Assembly: GCF_005239225.2 (NCBI RefSeq)
Contig: NC_133301.1
Coordinates: 6,411,157-6,475,156 of the forward strand
Direction of reading: 5' to 3'
DNA length: 64,000 nt
DNA from: Populus alba
Taxonomy: Eukaryota; Streptophyta; Magnoliopsida; Malpighiales; Salicaceae
In this document: positions 56,313 through 64,000 of the stretch, piece by piece
How positions within the stretch are numbered: position 1 is the first letter of the stretch
Layout of the letters: each line of letters begins with the position of its first letter
Translations under genes and position numbers: made by a program
Notes under the pieces: generated by a model
What the model was told of the DNA's origin: nothing
Database searches by the model: none
What the model saw: only the letters and a program-made list of their open reading frames with translations

Positions 56313-59300
56313 ATGTTTGGTACTCCTCTCTATTTCCCTATGATTATTGGATGTTGGAATGTTAGAGGTTTGAATGATCCCATAAAGCATTCAGAACTGC
56401 GTCAGCTCATCCATCAAGAGAGGATGGTTTTTTTTGGTTTGGTTGAAACTCGGGTTAGAGACAGGAATAAAGATAATGTTTCGCAACTTCTTCTGCGTAA
56501 TTGGTCATTCTTGTATAATTATGATTTCTCTTGTCGTGGTCGTATTTGGGTTTGTTGGAATGCTGATGTGGTGAAGGTGGATGTTCTGGGAATGTCAGAC
56601 CAGGCTATCCATGTTTCTGTCATGATATTAGCTACCAATATCTGTTTTAATACTTGAATCATTTACGGAGACAATAATGCATCTATACGTGAGGCTTTAT
56701 GGTCTGATATTTGTGAGTCGTAGTGATGGATGGGAGTCAACCCATGGATTCTTATGGGCGACTTTAATGCTATCCGCAACCAGTCAGAGAGGTTAGGAGG
56801 GTCTTCTACGTGGGCTGGTCATATGGACAGATTGGAAACATGTATACGTGAAGCGAAAGTGGATGATCTTCGGTATTCAGGTATGCATTATACTTGGACG
56901 AACCAATGTCCTGAGAATATGATTATGCGGAAACTAGATAGAGTGCTTGTGAATGAGAAGTGGAATATGCGCTTCCCATTGTCGGAAGCGAGATTCTTGC
57001 CTGCTGGTATGTTAGATCATTCTCCCATGGTGGTAAAAGTCACTGGCAATGTTCAGAACATAAAGAAACCATTCAGATTCTTTGATATGTGGATGGATCA
57101 TGATGAGTTCATGCCCTTGGTGAAGAAAGTATGGGATCAGCATTCGGGAGGTTGTCCAATGTATCAACTGTGTTGCAAACTAAGGAAACTAAAGCAGGAA
57201 CTTAAACATTTCAATAAGACTCACTTCTCCAATATTTCCGATAGAGTCAAAGATGCAAAAGATCACATGGATAGGGCTCAACAAGCTCTGCATACAGCGC
57301 CTGAGGATCCAACATTGCGTATGCGAGAAAGAGATGTTGTTCGTAACTATGCTTCTACTGTCAGGGCGGAAGAGTGTTTTTTCAGACAAAAGGCAAGGAT
57401 ACAATGGCTTAGCTTGGGGGATCAGAATACTAGCTACTTTCACAAATCAGTAAATGGTAGACAGAATAGAAATAAGCTTCTCTCGGTTACAAGGGAGGAT
57501 GGAGAAGTCGCTGAAGGACACGAGGCAGTCAAATCAGAAGTAATTGCATACTTCCAGCGTGTATTGGGAGTGAAACAGATGCCTAGGGTCCTGAACGAGG
57601 AAGTGATGCAATCGGCAATTAATTACAAATTGTCGTCAACTCAACAACATGTACTAGCACAAGATGTAACAAGAGAGGAGATTAAGCATGCTATGTTTAG
57701 TTTGAAAAACAACAAAACTCCTGGTCCAGATGGCTTCAACGCAGGTTTCTTCAAAAGAATGTGGCACATAGTGGGGGAAGATGTAATCAACGCTGTTAGC
57801 TCCTTCTTCCAGACTCGTAGAATGCTTAAAGAAATGAATGCTACATCCATTTCCCTTATCCCTAAAGTTGCTAATCCTACGAGGTTGACAGATTTTCGTC
57901 CTATATCTCTGGACGGAGAATCAACGACAATATTCTTTTGTCCCAGGAACTAATGAAAGGCTATCACACAACTACGGGTCCTGCTCGTTGTGCTATGAAA
58001 GTAGACCTGATGAAGGCTTATGACTCTGTTCGGTGGGATTTCGTTGATGCTACGTTGATAAAAATGGGATTCCCTAGAACAGTCATTGATTGGATCATGG
58101 TTTGTGTTACATCATGTCAATTCTCAATCAACGTCAACGGTGAACTTGTGGGTTACTTCCAAGGGGGGAGAGGGCTGAGACAAGGTGATCCATTATCTCC
58201 ATATTTGTTTGTCCTATGCATGGAAATCCTGTCAGGGCTGTTCTGCAATATGAGTGCCAACCAAAACTTCAAGTTCCACTGGAGATGCAAGAAGGACAGA
58301 ATTTCTCATCTTTGCTTTGCCGACGACTTGATGATATTCAGCAAAGGGGAAGTACATTCAATCCGTATGATCAAAAATGCACTCACAGAGTTTCAGTTTC
58401 TATCAGGTCTATATCCAAATCCAAACAAAAGTGACATCTTCTTGAGCGGTTCGTTAGGTGCTGAGAGGGAACAAATTATCAATATTCTTGGGTTTAGAGA
58501 GGGGGAGCTTCCTATGAAATATTTGGGAGTGCCTCTTATCTCGTCCAGACTAAAGGCTGTTAACTGTAAGGGCCTCGTGGATCGAATTACCGCCAAAGTT
58601 CGACATTGGACCTGCAGAACACTCTCTTTCGCAGGGCGAGTACAACTGATTAACTCAGTCTTATTCTCCATCCAGGTCTATTGGGCATCTCTATTCCTAT
58701 TACCTGGGGAAGTAGTGAAAAATGTTGAGCAAATTATGAGATCCTTTCTTTGGTCAGGTTCAGATATGAGCACTACCAGGGCTAAAGTGGCTTGGGATCA
58801 GGTATGTCTTCCAAAAAAAGGAGGGGGGGCTAGGCATAAAAAGGATAGCAGAATGGAACAAGATTGCCTTGTTGAAACATATTTGGAACTTGTGCAATGA
58901 CTCAGATGGCTCAATCTGGTCTACTTGGATCAGATCCAATCTCTTGCGAGGTAGGAATTTCTGGACAATCAAGGCGCCAGGAAGCTGCTCTTGGGCTTGG
59001 GGAAAGATTCTAAAGCTCAGATCCTTAGCATGGCCGAAGATGAAGCACGTCATCGGAGATGGAATGACAACCTCTCTATGGTTTGACAATTGGCATCCTC
59101 ATAGCCCGCTCGCTGATACCTACGGTGAACGTTTCATCTATGATTCAGGTATGGAACACAACGCGAGAGTGAACGTGCTGATTAATAACTTAGAATGGAG
59201 AATTCCTATCACTCATGCTATTGGATGGCACCCCATATTAGAAGCTATTCCTTCCACATCTACTCCTAAGGGGCAAAAGGATGAGATTGTTTGGTTGGAT

Positions 59301-59888
59301 TCGCCAAATCAGAGTTTCTCGGTCAAAGTAGCTTGGGAACAACTAAGAATTCATCATCAAATGGTTGATTGGCATGACATCGTGTGGTTCAAGAATGCTG
59401 TCCCAAGACATGCATTTCTTCTTTGGGTGGCTATCCAACGGAAACTCTCAACGCAGAATAGACTTCATCGGTTTGGTATTCATGGTCCCAATAGGTGCTC
59501 ACTCTGTCTCCGCAATAATGAAGATCACAACCACTTGTTCTTTGAATGCTCCTTTGCGAAAGCATTATGGTGGAATGTTTGTGATAGATGCGACATTCCA
59601 AGAATGACAAAAAGCTTGGATGAATGGATTCGATTGGCCACTGTCTCTTGGCATGGAAAAAGTTTCGTCAATTGTTCTCGTAAACTGGGTTTCGCAGCTA
59701 CAGTGTATTGTATCTGGCAAGAACGGAATGCAAGGATCTTTGCAGATGTGTCTAAAGCTTCGAATTTGGTTTTTGATCAAATCGAATGTATCATTCGCGA
59801 TAAGCTTGTTTTGATGAGGAATGTTCAACAAACAGATGAAAACATAAGGATCCAAAGACTTTGGAGGGTCAATAACATGGACTCTTAA
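56313..59888 (+). pseudogene. LINE ORF2, copy 3, nonsense and deletion in RT
   Basis: Endonuclease starts MIIGCWNVRGLN (56340). A TGA at 56655-56657 (copy 1 has TCA) stops it after the first third of the endonuclease. A +1/-1 pair near 56711-56741 follows. The catalytic motif GDFNAI (~56758) is intact; the SDHSP site reads LDHSP. The frame is then open to ~57953 through zf and finger regions (KTPGPDGFNAGF, DFRPIS). A 100-bp deletion flanked by TCT at ~57918 removes the RT segment holding AFVSGRRISDN and shifts the frame. The palm with QGDPLSPYLF and FADDLMIF follows (58170-58345), then a homopolymer frameshift near 58815, then zf-RVT (CSLCLRNNEDHNHLFFEC, ~59498) to TAA 59888. Not functional. 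Confidence 0.9.
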
Positions 59889-60073
59889 TTTGATGTTTAG
59901 CTGGTTGTTTTTGTACCCCTAGCATATCTAGTTGGTCCAAGTTTTTGTTTTGTTGTGGCTAGCCTGTAGCCATTTGTTGGTTTTCGTTTCTGTCCTCATT
60001 GTAAATCTTGGGTATGCCCATTATATTCTTTGTATCATTTTCTTTTAATACATAAGTCAGCTTACCAAAAAAA

Positions 60074-60092
60074 ATCGCATGATATACCAAAG
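60074..60092 (+). repeat. 19-bp target duplication, right copy
   Basis: Exact repeat of 54104-54122, directly after the LINE poly(A). Confidence 0.97.
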
Positions 60093-60896
60093 TTGGGCTT
60101 ATTCTGATATTATTTGCTTGAGGTTTTAATTCGAGTTTCAATTCTTCCGCAAAACACTACTCTTAGTGAACCCTAGGTAAAACACCTTGGAATCTATTGA
60201 AACTTCATATTCTGAGTATTGGGTATGTGATTGCACCACATATTAAATTTGGGATTATTGTGATATCGGTTTCTGGAGGTTTTAATTGGAGGTTCAATTC
60301 TGCTGCAAACTAAATATTGATATTATAGAACGACCTATAAATTGATATTTGGTGTTTTCATAGTATTGCAATACTAAATATTGAATTTGAGGTCATTTCG
60401 AGATCGTTTGGTCTGGGTTTCAATTCTGTTACGTAAAATTGTGTAATAGGTTAGATTTGCCTCAAGTTTCAAAACATGATCTTTTTGCTGTTTAGTTTTG
60501 TCCAAATATTTTTGTTTCTGCTATATTTGGATTATCTAGGAGTCAAGTAATTGTTTTCTTAACATTCGCTTCTGTTTTATTTCGTGTCTTCGTTTCGTCC
60601 ACAATTCGTACGAATTTGCATTGCTACTCGGAAAATCATAATCCTAGTTTTGTTTTGCTTTGTTTTCAGTATATTTATTGATTCTTGAGTCTGAAAATTA
60701 TATTTAGAGTGCGCTGCAAAGGCTATTGACTTTGATTTGTTGATTTCAGTTCCTAAAGAACCAAAAGAAAGCAAGTTGTGAGGTAAAAGGCGTAGAGAGC
60801 TTAATAGAGTGAAAAGCCTTAATTTTTTGTTTGTGTGATACACGAGAGGTGTGAGGATATATTTGTGCTACTGACCAAATTTTGCAGATTCAAAGA
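60093..60896 (+). mobile_element. Gypsy leader, part after the LINE, with ~160-bp repeats
   Basis: Joined to 54000-54122 across the LINE, the leader reads as diverged tandem units of ~130-160 bp, each starting CAATT(T/C)T(G/T)C(C/T)GC and holding CTTGGAATCTATTGAAACTTC- and GAGGTTTTAATT-like parts (units near 54010, 60148, 60294 and 60420). No reading frame until gag. Confidence 0.6.
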
Positions 60897-63873
60897 ATGT
60901 CTGAAAATAACGAATCAGCGACACAAAACGTTGACGTAGCTTTCCAATTGCGATCCATAGGCCAGCAACTTGAGCTGTTGTCTAGGACGTCCAAGGATCT
61001 GAAATATGAGGTGAATTCGATAAAGCAACAGAATAGTGGGGCTGATCGATGGGGAAATACGGTCCGTATGGCGGCACGGAATGTCAGATCTGATTTTGAA
61101 GAGTTTGTTGATGAAAACGCAGATGGGGGTGAAGATGACTATGATTTTGCATCAGCTGGCCAAGGAATCAGGTCTGGAGCGAACAGGGCTAGAAGGAATG
61201 TGAATTTCCATGGCATGAGCACTTATGAAGATATGGATGGGGACTTGGACACCATTAAACTGAAAATTCCTAGCTTTCAAGGTAAAAACGATCCGGAGGC
61301 TTATTTGGAGTGGGAGAAAAAGGTGGATTGGATTTTTGATTGCCATAGCTATTCTGAACAAAAAAAGGTGAAATTGGTGATAATTGAGTTTACGGAGTAT
61401 GCGTTGATTTGGTGGGATCAGATTGTGATCAGTAGGAGGAGGAATGGCGAGCGACCTGTTCAGACTTGGGGGGAGATGAAAGTCTTAATGAGGAGATGAT
61501 TTGTGCCAAACCACTATTATAGAGACTTATATCTGAAGCTCCAAGGTCTGAATCAAGGTTATAAGACAGTAGATGAATATCACAAAGAGATGGAGATAGC
61601 AATGATTCGGGCTAATGTTGTTGAGGATAGAGAAGCCACCATGGCTAGATTTCTTAATGGGTTGAATCGGTACATTGCTAATGTGGTTGAGCTACAACAC
61701 TATGTGGAGCTAGAGGACATGGTTCACATGGCGACGAAGGTGGAGAGACAACTTAGGAGGGGGCATGCTCGGCCAGCGTTTAATTCGGGTTCGTCATCAT
61801 CTTGGAAGCCGAATCTAAAGAGAGAGGGCACTGTCCGCCCAAGATCCTTTGGTCCTTCTAGAACTGAACCACCAAAGGCTAAAGTTGATGTCCCTACTGA
61901 TGCCAAAGGTAAATCTGAAACTCAACCTAAACGTACTCGTGATGTTAAATGTTTCAGGTGTCAGGGACATGGACATTATGCTTCAGAGTGTCCAAACAAG
62001 AGAATCATGATGATTGGAGATAATGGTGATGTGGAATCTGAAAGTGACCGTTCTGATTGTGAAGGCATGCCACCATTGGAGGATAGTGATGGGGATGAGT
62101 TAGCATTACCGGTTGAGGAGTCCTTGGTTTTAAGGCGAACACTTCAGGTTCGGGTCAAAGAAGATGATACTAATGAACAAAGGTAGAACATCTTCCATAC
62201 GTGTTGTTACGTACAAAGAAAGGTGTGTGGTTTAATTATAGATAGTGGAAGCTGTGTTAATGTTTGCAGTGCCACCCTTGTTAGTAAACTGAATTTGTGT
62301 ACTGCTAAGCATGCTAAACCATATAGATTGCAATGGCTGAATGATAGTGGTGAAATGAAAGTGACTAAACAGGTTGTGGTTCCATTTTCGATTGGGAAAT
62401 ATGTTGATGAAGTTCTGTGCGATGTGGTACCAATGCAAGCAAGTCACATCTTGTTGGGGAGACCATGGCAATATGATAGGAAGGCAATTCGTGATGGGGT
62501 TAAAAATAGGTATACCATTGTAAAAGATGGTAAAACCATCACTCTTGTACCTCTTACACCCAAACAGGTGTATGATGATCAAATAAAGCTAAAAAGTGAG
62601 CATGAGGCGATGGGGAGAGAAAATCAAGGTGAGGAACAAGGGGAGAGAAGACCATCAGATTCGGCTAGAACCCAAACCACTACAACCCATTCGGCCACCC
62701 ATCCAAACACAAGCAAATATTCGGCCAACACCCCAAACAAATCAAACCATTTGACCACAACTCAAAAACACCCAAATCTGGCCGAGAGTGGAGGTAAGAC
62801 AAGAGGAGTGAAGAAAGTCAGCAAGTGTGATGAGAATTGTGTGGAAAAACTAAAGAAACAACCCAATTTTTATGCTAGAGAGGGTGAGGTCAGATCTGCA
62901 TTTTTCACTAACAAGCCAATGATCTTACTTGTGTACAAAGAGGCTTACTTTAATACTAATGATCTTGATCATATTGTGCCTAGTGTTGCTATTTCTTTGT
63001 TGCAGGGATTTGATGATGTGTTCCCCGACGATACTCCTAGCGGATTACCACCATTGAGGGGGATAGAGCATCAGATTGATTTCGTACCCGGAGCTTCAAT
63101 TCCTAACCGACCAGCTTATAGAAGCAATCCCGAGGAGACGAAGGAGCTTCAAAGGCAAGTTGATGAGCTGATGGAAAAGGGCTACATTCGTGAGAGTATG
63201 AGCCCGTGTGCTGTACACGTGCTACTTGTGCCAAAGAAGGATGGAACATGGAGGATGTGTGTTGATTGTCGGGCCATCAACAACATAACGGTAAAATATA
63301 GACATCCCATTCCTAGGCTTGATGACATGTTAGATGAGTTACATGGATCCTGTATTTTCTCTAAAATTGACTTGAAAAGTGGGTACCATCAAATTAGGAT
63401 GAAAGAAGGTGATGAGTGGAAAACAGCATTTAAGACTAAGCATGGTTTGTATGAATGGTTAGTAATGCCGTTTGGACTTACAAATGCACCTAGTACAATA
63501 GCTGCCCCTTTAAATGAAGTTGTTAAAAACTCAGTTGGGTTTAAATGGGGGGAGGAACAAGAATTGGCATTTGTTCTTTTGAAAGAGAAATTATGTTCTG
63601 CACCTGTTTTGGCTTTACCTGACTTTACAAAAGCATTTGAAATAGAATGTGATGCGTCTGGAATAGGAATAGGTGCTGTTTTGATGCAGGATCGGAGAGC
63701 TATTGCGTATTTTCAGTGAAGAGTTAAGTGGAGCGACCTTGAACTATCCCACTTACGACAAAGAACTCTATGCTTTGGTAAGAGCACTTGAGACATGGCA
63801 GCATTACTTGTGGCCAAAAGAGTTCGTAATCCATTCGGATCATGAGTCCTTGAAACATCTGAAAGGACAAACA
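60897..63873 (+). pseudogene. Chromovirus-like Ty3/gypsy gag-pol, multiply broken
   Basis: One frame encodes gag, protease and RT-RNase H. ATG 60897 opens [11 protein letters not shown]. Gag core: [20 protein letters not shown] (~61264), WWDQ, NHYYRDLY, MARFLNGLN. The knuckle CFRCQGHGHYASEC lies at ~61949-61990, protease [11 protein letters not shown] at ~62232 and RT from ~63090 ([37 protein letters not shown]). TGA at 61497 stands where CGA (Arg) is expected and TAG at 62187 replaces a sense codon. Near 63495 the frame jumps in phase from FGLTNAPST to [10 protein letters not shown], losing the catalytic YxDD part and RT thumb. RNase H starts ([15 protein letters not shown]), then an extra T near 63713 shifts the frame; RNase H text continues to ~63873 in another frame. 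Integrase is not in the window. Wording suggests a chromovirus (CRM-, Reina- or Tekay-like; clade unsure). Confidence 0.9.
62227..62345 (+). repeat. Inverted repeat arm 1 (protease region)
   Basis: 119 bp around the DSG protease site, repeated in reverse complement at 63882-64000 with one mismatch. Confidence 0.93.
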
Positions 63874-63881
63874 TCTGAAAC

Positions 63882-64000
63882 ATCATTCAGCCATTGCAAT
63901 CTATATGGTTTAGCATGCTTAGCAGTACACAAATTCAGTTTACTAACAAGGGTGGCACTGCAAACATTAACACAACTTCCACTATCTATAATTAAACCAC
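63882..64000 (-). repeat. Inverted repeat arm 2, reaching the window end
   Basis: Reverse complement of 62227-62345, 118 of 119 bases identical (one G/A difference in the arms). It starts abruptly in RNase H coding sequence, after a short local duplication of AACATCTGAAA. It probably continues beyond the window. Confidence 0.9.

Larger units (their letters stand above)
54159..60073 (+). mobile_element. L1-type LINE, copy 3
   Basis: ~5.9 kb from ATTAAATAAGAGAG to poly(A), with perfect 19-bp target duplications. It has few differences from copy 1 and good sequence quality. One 5' UTR monomer (171 bp) is deleted at 54451 and 100 bp of the RT region at ~57918. It inserted in the leader of the gypsy element and so is younger than it. 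Confidence 0.97.

Overview
This window looks like nuclear DNA of a flowering plant, probably a eudicot. It is AT-rich, has long gene-free stretches, and is filled by plant-type LTR retrotransposons (primer sites matching tRNA-Asp and initiator tRNA-Met), a plant L1-type LINE family and a tandem satellite. I cannot name the species. The only host gene that looks intact is an intronless gene on the minus strand at 15331-16902, a domesticated Harbinger-transposase-like protein of the ALP1/HARBI1 group.

Layout. 1-3378: decayed, LTR-like AT-rich DNA with an array of degenerate ~75-90 bp repeats (2157-2830). 3379-14193: a nest. A solo LTR on the minus strand (3379-4628 plus 14098-14193) is split by a plus-strand Athila-type Ty3/gypsy element: 5' LTR, tRNA-Asp primer site, broken gag, protease and partial RT, 3' LTR. 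Where the rest of pol should be, the element carries an intronless copy of a LONELY GUY (LOG)-like cytokinin-activating enzyme gene (9634-10287). The copy has one in-frame stop and its own TATA box, and is followed by an unrelated solo LTR. 15180-17050: the ALP1-like gene with promoter and poly(A) signal. 18938-29402: about 60 copies of a ~155-bp satellite, interrupted by a solo LTR with a perfect 5-bp target duplication.

29403-47852: an Athila-family LTR fragment split by a LINE, then more satellite, a 500-N gap, and the same series again in inverted orientation. Sequence from about 34.0 to 47.5 kb has dense single-base indels compared with the clean LINE copy at 54-60 kb. I therefore suspect that much of this inverted repeat is poorly polished or misassembled. 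47853-50534: short palindromic repeats containing GCCGAT. 50535-53773: a mosaic of LTRs and gypsy fragments. 53320-64000: a chromovirus-like Ty3/gypsy element with a tRNA-Met primer site. A second LINE (flanked by a 19-bp target duplication) sits in its leader. Its gag-pol frame has two stops, an in-frame deletion of the RT catalytic core and a frameshift. The last 119 bp are an inverted copy of its protease region.

No mobile element here looks autonomous. The points most worth following are the LOG-like gene inside an Athila element, the satellite with a conserved 9-bp dyad in every good monomer, the ~170-bp promoter-like monomers in the LINE 5' UTR (three in one copy, two in another), a CCGTTGGATC core shared by satellite, LINE and LTRs, and the doubtful inverted repeat around the gap.
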